Assembly: GCA_025201365.1 (NCBI GenBank)
Contig: JAIXMF010000022.1
Location: 248,001-312,000 of the forward strand
DNA from: Syncephalis plumigaleata
Lineage: Eukaryota; Zoopagomycota; Zoopagomycetes; Zoopagales; Piptocephalidaceae
DNA: 64,000 bases
Direction of reading: 5' to 3'
Positions within the stretch are counted from its first letter, which is position 1. Every line of letters begins with the position of its first letter. Positions 1-11,149 of this stretch are shown piece after piece. The notes under the pieces were generated by a model. That model had not been told where the DNA came from, did no database searches, and saw only the letters and a program-made list of their open reading frames with translations. Position numbers and translations under genes: made by a program.

Positions 1-212
1 CTAATTTGACCTGAAGGCTACAATAGAATGAACATGTTAGTCCGTGTCTATATATCTATCTATCTATCTATATCTCTACTTACACTACAGTATTCGCGAC
101 CTGTTTTTTCCATTACTTTCTCGAGGAATTCCTCAGGAGGTGCAAAGAATGCTTGCACATGATGAATAGCCAATAAGGCTAATAACCCGCTAAATAGCGT
201 AGAACGACGCAT
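1..212 (-). CDS. Secreted protein, 5' part only (runs off the left end)
   Basis: A first exon at 212 down to 84 encodes 43 residues starting MRRSTLFSGLLALLAIHHVQ, a short basic end followed by a hydrophobic core, i.e. a signal peptide with likely cleavage near VQA. A GTAAGT donor follows, then a 66 bp intron and a TTGTAG acceptor; exon 2 (17 down to 1) continues in frame as PSGQI and leaves the window. The mature start FFAPPEEFLEKVMEKTGREY is helical and charged. The rest of the protein is not visible, so no family can be named. The start is the only in-frame ATG ahead of the hydrophobic segment, and the phase-0 junction supports it. It diverges from MBIP. Confidence 0.6.
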
Positions 213-707
213 GCTGTTATGTTGTTACTGTTGCTAATAGATGAAACGACGGCTATGCTACGATAACCTTTAATGCTGCAATAATAGTGTAATTGCTGTT
301 TAAGAATGCACAGCACTCGAGTAAAACAAGTAATGCCAAAGGTAGAACAACTAGGTTTGAAGATAGAAAGAGATAGAAAGAGATAGAGATAGGGAGATGT
401 TGCAACGGGCTGAAACTAAAGTATTGAGGTGTGTAATAGAATAGGTAAATAATAACAAGTCAGCCTACTCCAATATATATAGGCAAGAAACGAGCTAGTC
501 TGCGTTAAAAGGAAACAAAAATGGACATCGGCATAATCGGCATGATACAGGATATTCAATGCCAATAATCACATTATCAATTCGTATTCCTTAGTAATCG
601 TGATACACTGTTATTATTTTTTAGACACGTTTGCTCTTTTTTATTCCCGAATATACCTTGATTACTCATACACGAAATAGCAACTATCCCGTTTAGATAG
701 AGAAACA
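213..707. promoter_or_regulatory. Divergent intergenic region between a secreted protein gene and MBIP
   Basis: No coding signal is seen. The stretch holds AT-rich DNA and a short GATAGA/GAAAGA repeat near 358-392. It should contain the promoters of both flanking genes, but no clear TATA box was recognised. Confidence 0.4.
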
Positions 708-1934
708 ATGGCAAACAACGAGGAATCTATTATTGTTACGAGTAAAGAGGATGAAGAGAACGATATTAGTGAGAAACAAGATAAACGAAAGCAGTACGGT
801 ATAGATTCATGTCATAGTGGATCACTACGGAAACGTACACTTTCCTTGTCTACAAAACATGACGAACAACCACCAGGTAAGTTGCTGTATATCATCTATA
901 TACAGATTTATAAACTATGTTGATGTAGAAGCATCGATAGCCAAAAGATACGCGGAACAAGATGCTGAACAAGTGCAAGTACGCGAGTCAAAGTCTCAGG
1001 TAATTGATAGAACATACACACACACACACACATTATCTGTGATGATATCCAATGACATAACTCAATCTAACTATGAATGTTTATTCACTACAAGGTGGAG
1101 AAGCGTATTGTTGGATTAATGCAACGTAAACGAGCCGATATTGATAAAAGTAATTGTACGGAATTCGTAGCACCACCCGAGCATCATGGTCAGTATACAC
1201 AGCATTAGTAGTAGTAGTAATAAGCATAGAATTAAATACTGAGACTATCATACTTCCTCTATTATCAAAATGATAGATGATCCATATAGTGCACGTACAC
1301 ATCCAGCAGAACTTAATCGTACAATTCAAATGAAACTTGATATTGCCGATAATGGTGGTGAAGCATTGGCACGCTTAGTAGCTAATCCTGCATCATTATC
1401 ATCTACTGCTACTACTAATCCTGCTTCTACTACTACATCTATTGCATCGAGTAAGGCTGGTGCTGCCACTTCTCCATGGTTAGTACCGCGTAGTGGTAGT
1501 GGTGTAGAGGAACGATTCCGTAATATTGAACAACATCTTAATGTGAAATACAGTAAGCAAGATAGAACGATGATGTATATACTCGAATACTAACGTTTAT
1601 TAGCAACATCTGTATCATTAGATGTTTACGAACGACTCAAAGTACTCGAAGATAAGATTATTCAACTGGAACGAGATCATCCAACATGGGCGGCCATTCA
1701 CTTTAATCAGCCACATCGTACTGTAAGTAATCCTTCATATTTACTATAGCTACATGACAAGTAGATTGATATCTCCTCCTCTTTTACTAGTATCCTCCAC
1801 CACCACCTCCAACTTTGATAAAGAAATCAGTTCGTGGTGACATTACCGTAGTTAGTAATGGTCATCCAACAGCATGTACACTACCATCTGATGAGACACC
1901 CGTATCTTCATCATCTGCATCTCTATCCAATTAA
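708..1934 (+). CDS. MBIP: MBIP-like protein (MAP3K12-binding inhibitory protein; ATAC acetyltransferase complex subunit family)
   Basis: Six exons (708-876, 929-999, 1095-1188, 1277-1552, 1604-1722, 1791-1934) join in phase to give 290 residues. The recognisable part is the C-terminal half: a GVEERFRNIEQHL helix, then VYERLKVLEDKIIQLERDHP and a tryptophan shortly after. This is the paired leucine-zipper/coiled-coil pattern of MBIP, which in animals binds MAP3K12 and is a structural subunit of the ATAC histone acetyltransferase complex. The N-terminus is acidic and low in complexity, and a Ser/Thr/Ala-rich linker separates it from the coiled coil. A proline run near the end is followed by a variable tail. 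Family assignment rests on motif resemblance read by eye. Nuclear localisation is inferred from the family. Confidence 0.65.
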
Positions 1935-2118
1935 CAATATTAGTAAGATGTTGTATAATCAATAAAAGTACATCATAATCATCGTTCCTATTTTAACACA
2001 TACTAGATGCTTGTTCTCTTATTTATTTTCTAATTACTTTCTCTCTCCCTCTCTCTTACTAACTATCTCTTTATTATCCTGTATTCATTATTGGCTTCTA
2101 CTAGTTTATTAATGAATA

Positions 2119-5100
2119 ATGCCGTGCATTCTTAAAGTAAAGGTGCTTGCAGCACGCGATCTACCGGTGATGGATCGTAAGTCTGAATTAACCGATGCTT
2201 ATGTGGAGATTCGATACGCGGAATTCGAGTCACAGAGAACGGATATTGCGCGTAAAACACTGTCACCTGTATGGAACGAGGACTTTCGCTATGAAGTAAG
2301 CGACGATTCCGACTTGCAAGATGAACCACTTGAACTACGTGTACTTGATTATGACGCCATTACTGCCAATGACGAGGTAAGTTTTTCTTTCTCGTTCACG
2401 TATATCCTATCAACTAATAGCAAGATATCGTCATTATCATTCTATCATAGATTGGTGTGGTTATGCTCGATTTGAATCCGTTATTATCTAAAGAGTTGGC
2501 CGGTCAATTGGCTGGATGGTTTCCCATTTACGATACATTACGTGGTATGCGTGGTGAACTACATATTCAGGTACGCTTACAATTCTTCGGTGATGCCAAT
2601 CCATTCAAGGATTCCTCGGCGGGTGTCACCTTTCTATCGGGTGCGCAACTACCGCCATTGGGTAGAACATCGGCTACTGCACTAGGTTTCGTAGATGCTT
2701 ACGAGTCAGAACGTGATCCCGAGTATCATTGGAGTGATAATTTCCGTACACCGCGTGCTTCCAACGAGGCACGACAACGTTTACTCTATCGATTAAGTGG
2801 TAGATTAAGAAGAACACTAGGCGTGAAGGTGTTAGATCTAGGTGGGAATGCGGTCACTGGCTATCGACATTGGTTCGACATTGAACAGGAGGAGGGTGTC
2901 ATTACGGCACGCGCTATTGGATGTGCCATAAGATTGGGATTAGAAACGAGTGGAGGTGGAGGTGGAGGAGGCTACGATGGTAGTGGTAGTAATCATTGTG
3001 ATAATGGTAGCAGTAGTGTATCAGTACCGATATCCCTAGAACATCGACCAAGTCATCATCGTGCGTTGTCAGCAGCAGCAGCACTACCTGTAGTAACTAG
3101 TACAAATCATGACATCACTCATCATAATCATCACCGTCCATCTGTTTCGGCAAAACAACCAATTGTATATCATTCACCATCAACGAGTCCCACCAATTCC
3201 ATCTGTTCTACTAAAAGTAATAGTGCCAATAATAGTCATTGCGACATTAGTAATTATAGTAATCATCGAGAGGGTGATCATTTAGCGAGTAGTCTTAGGA
3301 ATAGTAATTTATTTGTTACGTATCCGATGCCTACATCACCATCGGGACCGGTTAGACCTCGACTGCATCATAGACGTGCCAACTCCATCATGTCAGATCA
3401 TCATAGTTTGGCACCGTATGCATTTAGAACGACAGATCAGGAATTGTTCGCCATTGATACGTTTCCATCGGGTGCCATTATACGATTAGGTGGACTAGTG
3501 ACCGCTAGATCGGTAAAGTTAATTGATTCCGGCAATGTAACGATAAGGGAAACATGGTGGAATGAGTTACGCGAGGAGATACGTGAACATGCTCGTGCAC
3601 TCGGCTGTCATAATGTCATCGGTTACATGGAGACTACGGCAATACACGATGATTTATGTGTATTATCGGTGACGGGTACTGCCGCCATTATAGAATTAGG
3701 ATATAGTAGGACAACCACGACAGTAGGAGCAGCAGCAGCAGCAACTTCCATACCGACACCACTTTCACATAGTTTTACAGGTGCCAATCCAACTAATGCA
3801 ACTACCAACAATAATAGCAATAGTAATAGTAACAGTAATAGTAATAATCCTGGTATAGCACCAATACGTCGACCATCCTATGAGCCTGCCTCCAATCTAA
3901 TGATGTCCTCGTCGTCGACATCACAAGATAAAGTGCCATGGATGTCGCGTAGCATGCCTCGTTACACATCACGTCGCATTAGACGACCATCAGGTAAATG
4001 GAATGATCAACTAATCAACTAACTAGTTTATTAATCAAGAGATCATTCACCATATAGGTTGTCGTATGTTACACTTGCCGTATCATCGTTCAGAGTCACC
4101 ATTCACGATGAATTACGTGAAGTGTGGCTGTTGTCGAAAGCGATTTGTACCCGAAATACTATTGACAAGTATTGAACGTCCACCGGAATTGGATCTAGTC
4201 GGTGAGGGTTGCTTCGTGCAAGCACAATTATGTCGAGCGAAGAAGCGTAAAGAGGGCGAATCGAATGCCGCCATCATTAGCGAGGCAATACCGTTTATCG
4301 AGTATGATATACATCGACAACTAGTGTATAAATTGCGTATTCAAGGTATGAACGCCATTTTTGGCATTCGTATACAACTGGCTATTGGCGACTCGTTAAT
4401 TGTAGCCACGGCCACGGGTATGGCCTATTACTTGACGGCACTACCTACACCGCCTGCTTTAAGGATTGCTCGCAATTTGGAGGTACTCGATGAAGAAGAT
4501 CGCCAGTAAGTGCAGCTGCACCTATTAATGTATAACATATGCTAATATATATATATATATATATGTATGAAATGATTAACTAGTTTATTGGAGTTACAAC
4601 GACGTATTATGACATTAAGTGAACGTAATAGAGATACACTGGATAATGCATTTCAAATTAAGAAACAACAACAACAACAACAACAAAATAGTAATACAGC
4701 AACTAAAGCCATACCTATTTCAATTCGAGATACACAGCAACAACAACGACAACAAGCATCATCATTGACATCACCTGTATTTGATTCTAGTAATAATATT
4801 AATCTTAATAATAATGTAGAATCAGATTCATCCAGTTCATCCAGTTCTGATAGTGAAGATGAACTTGATGCAGAAGCACGTAGACGACATGCCGTCGTTC
4901 ATATTGACGATGATACCGATGAAGATTTGCTATCCGTACTATTAGATCCAGTATTTGGTGATGATTTCCGTTTATCTTGTGAGTTGGCACGAGCACCCGC
5001 ACATCAACCGCATCAAATGGTGCAACTTGTACATGTTGTTAAGCAAAGTGCCATTACTAGTATGGATCATCATCCTAATCGACAATTCTCGAATATCATC

Positions 5101-6213
5101 CGACAGCTGTACGAGGAATTACGAACACGCTTACAAACACTGGAGCCTTGCCTACTCGGTGGTATTCAACTTATTGTACAATTACCGCGTGCCTATGAAG
5201 TACAAGTGCAATTGATTGCCTCTGTACTACAACCGATTGCACCCATAGAATTCCATAGTAAATTAGCGAGGGTTAGCATAAAGGACAACAATCGAGTGGC
5301 ATTAGCTAGACGACAACAACGACAACAATCTTATTCATTACAAGTGAACAGAGATGCCGATGGTCATGTTATCTGGCCAACCTCGCATGCTAAAGCCGTA
5401 GATCCATGGTCATTATTACCTGATGACGCGCAATGTGCAGCGGATGAACTGGCCAACATTACCGGGCCCATTATGAATCAGCGTACACTTAGTGAACCTG
5501 TCAAGGGAAGAGGGATTAGTGATCAATTAAAGCGTAAGACTAGTAGTAATAGTCGAGCGGATACAGCATCTACCAATCTATTCACAATGGATGAAGATAC
5601 AACAACAACAACAACAGATCTTACACAAGCATTATTACCTAATGCAACACTTTATCATGCGTCTACACCTACATTACAGACACCACAGCCATCTGCATCT
5701 GCATCTGTGTCAGTATCGCCTGCACCTAGTATGACACATCATTCGGAAGTGACCACCACCACTACATGTTCACCTAAATGGGCTAAGCCACCGCGTAGCA
5801 TATTACTTACACCGTTGCGTAGTTTACCGATATCACGCGTGGAACATCTAGGTCGATTTGCCTTGCATTTCGTGAAGGAATCGCATGCCGGTTACGATAT
5901 TGCCACACTTGGTATTGGTAGTTTCACTCGATTATTCCTGGCGGAAGTACACGCATCGGTGAAGGCTTACGCGGCAGCATTAGGCGGGGATGCAGTGGTG
6001 GCGTTTAATGTCGATGCATCACAACTCCTCGAAGACAATCGAGGACATACTTACGCTCTAGCGTGTATTAGTGGTGATGTCGTACGAGTGATACCCGACG
6101 AGGAAGATGACGATACGAGTAGTAGTAGCAGTAGTAGCAGTAGTGATTCTGATGTTGATTCATCAGATGACATTGTCGATCCTACTGCTGATCATTTACT
6201 AGAGACATTGTAA
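2119..6213 (+). CDS. C2CD5: C2 domain-containing protein 5 (C2CD5/CDP138-like)
   Basis: Four exons (2119-2376, 2451-3993, 4058-4505, 4584-6213) give 1,292 residues. Residues 1-~125 form a calcium/phospholipid-binding C2 domain (LKVKVLAARDLPVMDRKSEL, then DAYVEIRY and a WNEDF motif). It is followed by the family-specific block with DPEYHW and RTPRASNEARQRLL, and YbjQ-like beta folds containing LGCHNVIGYMET and GGDAVVAFNV. The GCRMLHLPYH and CCRKRFVPEILLTSIERPPE segments match the paired-cysteine region of animal C2CD5. In mammals the protein acts in insulin-stimulated GLUT4 vesicle fusion at the plasma membrane; the fungal role is unknown. Three long His/Ser/Asn/Gln-rich linkers (about residues 165-310, 420-480 and from 680) enlarge it compared with the animal protein. 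An acidic/serine tail ends the chain. Confidence 0.9.
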
Positions 6214-6626
6214 TACAGATTATGTTTGTATATTCATTATCATGGAATAAAGATAACGTATTTATTAATCAATGAATGACAATGAATAAATAACAATGAT
6301 TGTTACAATGCTTGTCATTAGGATATTGTAGTATTCAGCTAACTTGTTTTTCTTTTATGTAACTGTAACGGATCAATATCACTGATACTTCATTGTAGTC
6401 ATTCTAATACAACAAAGACATTATTCGTTTGAGATTGTACATATAATCCGTTATTAAACAATGAATGACATACATCTAGCTAGTTATTGACAATGACCTT
6501 GACAATGACAATGACAATGTCATATGCCTTGCAATATTGTCAGTGTCATGTTAGATATAAAAATGCTGCATCATACGTACTTCTTTACTCGTTAATTCAA
6601 CACTTAGTTATCACATCGTAATCAAC
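6214..6626. promoter_or_regulatory. Intergenic: C2CD5 3' end and promoter of secreted protein
   Basis: AT-rich, with repeated ACAATG/TGACAATGAC steps around 6490-6525. A TATA box (TATAAAAA) lies at 6556-6563, about 65 bp upstream of the ATG at 6627. No gene is seen. Confidence 0.45.
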
Positions 6627-7241
6627 ATGGTATCCCGCTATAATATTCTCGCAACACTATTGGTTATAGCCAATGGTGCTATTGCTGCAACCACACCACC
6701 ACCACCAACAGCAGCAATAACCACAACAAGTAATTCAACTGCAACAGCAGGCATATCCGACATTTGCAATCGAACATTAATCAAATTTACTAGCGAGATA
6801 CCATGTCCCATACAGTATACTCAAATTGGTACAAAAACAAAGCTCAATATATCAAATAATTGTCCCATGTTCGACAATAATCCCAATTGCTCGAATGAGA
6901 TGGCGCAGGCAGCCATCAACGAATTAGATACGAATTGCAAGAGTGAAGGAGATGCACGTAATCGGCAAGTTATGAATGTCTACGAGAACTGGCTAAACAT
7001 TTCTTTAGCCCGGCTTCATTGCACCAAGGATGAGGATGGCAGCTATTGCGATCCTCAATGGAATCAAGACCCAAGTTGGAATTCAGTTTGTAAGAAATGT
7101 ACCATTCAAGGGTACGCGAACGTATTGACGAAATGGAGCCCACCGCAATCACGCTTAAATTTCGAAGACAAAACAATGGATGCTTTGAAGAGAGTCATGG
7201 CTCAAAATCTTTACTGCCGTCGCAATCGCTTACATCCATAA
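6627..7241 (+). CDS. Cysteine-rich secreted protein of unknown function
   Basis: A single exon encodes 204 residues. Residues 1-20 (MVSRYNILATLLVIANGAIA) form a signal peptide with likely cleavage after AIA. A Pro/Thr/Ser-rich linker (about 21-45) suggests O-glycosylation. The mature domain has about ten cysteines (DICNR, PCPIQ, NCPMF, NCSNE, NCKSE, LHCTK, SYCDP, VCKKC, LYCRR) and several N-glycosylation sequons such as NRT, NIS and NCS. Nothing in it gives an enzymatic motif. The layout resembles fungal secreted cysteine-rich domains of the DUF7729 kind, but that link is tentative. It has its own TATA box, so it is independently transcribed. Confidence 0.7.
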   Translation: MVSRYNILATLLVIANGAIAATTPPPPTAAITTTSNSTATAGISDICNRTLIKFTSEIPCPIQYTQIGTKTKLNISNNCPMFDNNPNCSNEMAQAAINELDTNCKSEGDARNRQVMNVYENWLNISLARLHCTKDEDGSYCDPQWNQDPSWNSVCKKCTIQGYANVLTKWSPPQSRLNFEDKTMDALKRVMAQNLYCRRNRLHP

Positions 7242-7565
7242 TAAGCGAGGCATTGATCTCTCCTCATCAATCATATTAGTTAATTATGAACTATTAATCA
7301 TTCATTTCTAGTTACATTTCTAGTACATAATCTAATAAACGTGTCTACCATTAATAACAATGAACCATAAAGCAAATGAAGTACATAGTCTCATTATTAA
7401 ATCATTTGTATACCTAACAGAATCTAGCTTCGCATGCCATTATTATAATAATACAGTTTATTATTTAGTGATCTTTACTTGGAATGTACCTATAATAATA
7501 GTAGTAATACATGGATCAAGTAGTAAGCAGCAATGCTCCATTAGTATTTAGTCATGTCACGCGTA
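7242..7565. other. Convergent 3' intergenic region
   Basis: Holds the 3' ends of the secreted-protein gene (+) and the TRAPPC6 gene (-). An AATAAA-like AATAAACG at about 7333 could be a polyadenylation signal. Nothing else is seen. Confidence 0.35.
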
Positions 7566-8468
7566 TCATCGATTACACGACCACTTACACTGCGGCAATG
7601 CTGCTGTCTCGGCGATCACCACACTAGTGACACCGAGACACGCAAGCGCACCACGTATTAAACCACAGGGAAACCATAAATACTAAATGAATGATAATAG
7701 GAGTATACTTTTTAGCATTGATCGATCTGCAACAACATTACGCTACATTAATATGGCTAGTTAGCGACTTACCGGTGTAGCACGACGAGCAGCATCAGAT
7801 CCGCCTAATGGTGTCGACATACGATTGAACCATCTGAATGTATTATCTTGCAGTACATAAACTCCCTGTTTACAATAACGCGTTCATTAACACGAGAAGA
7901 GTAGTCATCGTATAAATTATGGTTGCTCTCTCTTTTTATATACAGCATGCAATGATACATCGCCAACAGTCCACTTACTCGATGATTCGTCTTTAGATTG
8001 TCGATTTGCTTCTTGAATACAGCAATCCAGAAATCCTTACAAATAAACTTGATCACTTCCAAGCTATCGGCAAATCGTGCACGATCCCGAGTAATTCTAA
8101 TGGGAATAGCTTCTACAATTAGTATCATGCAATATACATTATCCACTGTTGCTGAAGAGTACTTACCGTTCAACTAGGGCTTGACCCACGCGGAATCCTA
8201 ATGCTTCCAGTTTCACGTACGCCGCTTCCTTGTCCTCTTCGGCATTCGCGGTGGTGTCCTGTACTTGATGCACCATTTCTGCGAGCAAATAGTCGAGACA
8301 ACTCTCGTTCACCATACGTCGTTGGGTGGCCGGGTCATCCCCGAGCAGTTGCTGTATAGACTGCGCACTACTGGCTTGCGAACCCGCTGACGATTGTGAC
8401 ATACTCGGAATATGTCGCGATTGCGATTGCGATGCAGGTAAACGTGGCGGATGAGATGAAGCCGACAT
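7566..8468 (-). CDS. TRS33: TRAPP complex subunit TRAPPC6/Trs33
   Basis: Four exons (8467-8167 region from the ATG at 8468, 8096-7979, 7865-7773, 7682-7566) join cleanly to 209 residues. After a Ser/Gln-rich N-terminal extension of about 45 residues, the Bet3-like fold starts with ESCLDYLLAEMVHQV, followed by ALGFRVGQALVER, VIKFICKDFWIAVFKKQID, LKTNH and GVYVLQDNTFRWF, and ends FPCGLIRGALACLGVTSVV with a near-terminal CK. These are the hallmark blocks of TRAPPC6A/B and yeast Trs33. The protein is a core subunit of the TRAPP complexes, the Rab exchange factors that act in ER-to-Golgi and Golgi traffic. The N-terminal extension is longer than in animals. It is divergent from the CsbD gene. Confidence 0.93.
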
Positions 8469-9256
8469 GATGACGACACACTAGTCGAACAATGAAGTAA
8501 TTTTTGAAACCTGAAATACTCGCAACCAATGACGAATGTGCTACAATATTGTACTTGGTCTAAGCTCGCTCGTTTAGGCCAAGTAGGAAGAGAGTGAGAG
8601 AAGTGTATGTGTATGTGTGTGTGAGTATGTTTATCAAAACTGAGTAAGATATGTGTGTGTGGGTGTGTGATAAGGAAGAAAGAAGGAAGAGTGGAACAGA
8701 TAGAGTGAACTATTTTTAAAACGTGTTTTGCCTAAAGGGCTAATACAATGTCGTTTTACTAACGTCATTCATCATACATTGCTCATTATTCTATCATCCA
8801 CATTATCATAATCGCAGTCATAATCATAATACACCTATCACAATCACTCCTATTACACTTGCCATTACGATGGATTCACGTGTGTATCTCACTCACTCTC
8901 TTCCTTTCCTACACCTCTCTCTGTGCGCACATGTGTCACTCTGCTAGTAGGAGTAGTAGTAGTGGTGGTAGTAATCAGTCTATGATGATGTGATCAAGAA
9001 CATTAGAATGACGTCGATCGTGTCTTTGCCACCATCCTTGTTACAGTGTGTGCGTTTGTCGAACTTTAATTTTTTGTCCGGTTGGTCGTCGTGGTGATTT
9101 TCTGTATAAATAGGCCGGGATACTTTGCCAAAAGCCCAAGTTTTATTCCTCACTCAAGTATATCATCAACACATCTCTTGTAAACAACAACAAGCACTTC
9201 TTCAAGCACTTACTTGCATATCTGCACTTTCTTTCATTCTTTTTCATTCATTCAAC
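8469..9256. promoter_or_regulatory. Divergent promoter region between TRAPPC6 and a CsbD-like gene
   Basis: A TG/GTG microsatellite lies at about 8605-8670, and pyrimidine tracts occur near 8890-8930. A TATA box (TATAAATA) at 9105-9112 and a run of CAACA repeats at 9169-9195 precede the CsbD-like ATG at 9257. The strong TATA box and C-biased codon use downstream suggest high or inducible expression (inference). Confidence 0.5.
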
Positions 9257-9718
9257 ATGTCTCACCTAGGCGATAAGATCAGCGGAAAGGTCAAGGAGAA
9301 CGTCGGCTGGGCTATTGGCGACAAGAGCATGGAAGCCCGCGGCAAGGCTCAGGCCACCGAAGCAGCAACACTACGCGAAGGTGACAAGCACTCGTACACA
9401 CATGGTAGCAGCACCACTGGTACCAACGAGCCCGGTCGTGTACACGGCAACATGGAGGCAGCGAAGGGTTCCGTCAAGCAAAACGTAGGCCACGCCGTCG
9501 GCAACCGTACCATGGAAGCACATGGCGAGGAGCAATACTCGGCCGGTCAAGCTGAGAACCGTGCCGCCAAGAACATGAACCAGGCCAAGGGTATGGGCGA
9601 GCAAACGACCGGTGCCACCAAACAATATACCGGCCAAGCTCTAGGCAACGAGCGCATGCAAGCGGAAGGTCAAGGTCGTCGTCTTCAGGGTCAAGGTCGC
9701 GAGAACTTGAACTTGTAA
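9257..9718 (+). CDS. CsbD-like stress-response protein with three repeats
   Basis: The 153-residue product is built from three CsbD-type units: DKISGKVKENVGWAIGDKSM, a second around GSVKQNVGHAVGNRTMEAHG, and a third around TGATKQYTGQALGNERMQAE. Each has the pattern G-x-x-K-(Q/E)-x-x-G-x-x-(I/V/L)-G-(D/N)-x-x-M-x-A-x-G. CsbD-family proteins are small, hydrophilic, general-stress proteins of unknown biochemistry, widespread in bacteria and fungi. I chose the ATG at 9257, which begins MSHLGDKISGK, over an upstream in-frame ATG at 9125, because the upstream stretch overlaps the TATA/5' leader region and reads as low-complexity leader. Codon use favours C-ending codons more than the neighbours, a sign of strong expression. 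Confidence 0.88.
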   Translation: MSHLGDKISGKVKENVGWAIGDKSMEARGKAQATEAATLREGDKHSYTHGSSTTGTNEPGRVHGNMEAAKGSVKQNVGHAVGNRTMEAHGEEQYSAGQAENRAAKNMNQAKGMGEQTTGATKQYTGQALGNERMQAEGQGRRLQGQGRENLNL

Positions 9719-10601
9719 ATGTAGAATGAGATCAACTCTTCTTACTACAAGTGATGATTGATGAATCGTATACATACTACCAGCTCATTCGACAATAGTA
9801 ACGTACATTTATTGCTATTACATAATATGTACATGATCATCATCATCATCATCATCATCATTGCTCTCTCTCTTCCTTACCAATATTGTTTTCCTATTTC
9901 CTTCTCTACATACGTACGTACCTTACCTTCTAACAGTCTACGCTATACCACCGCCCTTCCACTACCATCATCATCGTCATTCTATCATCTATACGCGATC
10001 TGTTCATGAATTGTATTTCTTCTTTGTATATGTTACCATTATATGCCTATCGATTGTGTATCACTTGCCACTACTATATTGTCATCAATCATATAGTAGC
10101 AATAGTTAGCAGTCAGTTACGCGGAATAAATACGATTCATAACAATCAAACATCTTTCAATACTATAGTGTCTACTAACTAATGCCTATGTTGTACAGTC
10201 AGAAAGTGACGTAAAAGGCAGTCTCCAGAACCAATTGTCTCTAGCACATGTCTTACCTTCCTCTGATCATCGTCATTATTATGCCATTGCCAAACACATT
10301 AGTCATAGCATGTACAACCGTAGAATTGACTTGTATCTTTGTTATGCGTCTTTGCATTAGTGAAAATATATCGTCATGCATTTTTGATGTTCTTGTTCTA
10401 GGTGACTATATACATACGGTTTCATGCCAATAAAAGAAGAAACATTTCATGTCTTAATTGTTGTAAAATGATACTACTATAAAAAAGAGAAACCATTCTG
10501 TCTAACTCACATGTAGAACTGATTGATATCGATCATTTCTCTGATTACTACGAACAAAAGACAACCTCTATCTACTCTTAACTACAACTAAAACTACAGA
10601 A
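9719..10601. promoter_or_regulatory. Intergenic region between two CsbD-like genes
   Basis: A CAT trinucleotide run lies near 9837-9861, with pyrimidine-rich DNA to about 10000. A TATA box (TATAAAAA) at 10478-10485 serves the downstream gene. No coding potential was recognised. Confidence 0.45.
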
Positions 10602-11087
10602 ATGGAACGTATTGCCAATACTATTCAAGGTGCAGTAGATCGTATTATGAACGGTGACAGTAATATGACCTCCAATACCGATACTACAAGTCGCCATGGT
10701 GGTTATTCAGATGATACTGGCTACCATCATTCCACATCTGCATCATCTGCATCATCACGGGATATTGATCCACGTCAAGCATCTGCCGTTGATATGAGTA
10801 GTGGTACTCGATCAACATCGGATGGTGATCCTACACGTCATCGTCATACTTATAATCAAGACTTCCTCGGTGAAGATCGCGATGAACATCATCATCGACA
10901 TAGTGGCAACGCCCCTACATTTGCATCAGATGTCAATGCAGACAATATCATGAAGACGGCCAAAGATCTAGCGGTTGGCACCTTTAAAGAAGGCTACGGT
11001 TGGATTACCGGTGATACTGCCATGCATGATGAGGGACGTGAACTAAGAAGGCGTGCATCTGGTGCTAGCAGTCATCGTCGTATCTAG
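10602..11087 (+). CDS. Second CsbD-like protein, with a long His/Ser-rich N-terminus
   Basis: A single exon encodes 161 residues. The C-terminal 45 residues carry one CsbD-type unit (MKTAKDLAVGTFKEGYGWIT then GDTAMHDEGRELRRR). The region before it is polar, rich in Ser, Asp, His and Thr, and probably disordered. The N-terminal MERIANTIQGAVDRIM looks like an amphipathic helix. It lies 0.9 kb downstream of a three-repeat CsbD gene on the same strand and has its own TATA box, so the two look like an old tandem duplication that has diverged. A role in stress tolerance is inferred only from the family. Confidence 0.75.
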   Translation: MERIANTIQGAVDRIMNGDSNMTSNTDTTSRHGGYSDDTGYHHSTSASSASSRDIDPRQASAVDMSSGTRSTSDGDPTRHRHTYNQDFLGEDRDEHHHRHSGNAPTFASDVNADNIMKTAKDLAVGTFKEGYGWITGDTAMHDEGRELRRRASGASSHRRI

Positions 11088-11149
11088 TCACCAATTATCA
11101 ACGATGTCTATAGTCATTGCTCGAAATAAAGAAACATTTGTTTATTCCA

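Noticed and set aside
4805-5215. Overlapping frames on both strands inside C2CD5
   Set aside because: They lie within an exon whose own frame matches the C2CD5 family and have no splice or composition support.
9125-9256. An upstream ATG as the start of the first CsbD-like protein
   Set aside because: It lies just 3' of the TATA box and would add about 44 residues of non-family sequence; the ATG at 9257 begins right at the conserved unit.
9371-9637. Minus-strand 88-residue frame opposite the CsbD-like gene
   Set aside because: Mirror of the repetitive CsbD coding sequence; no start context or homology.
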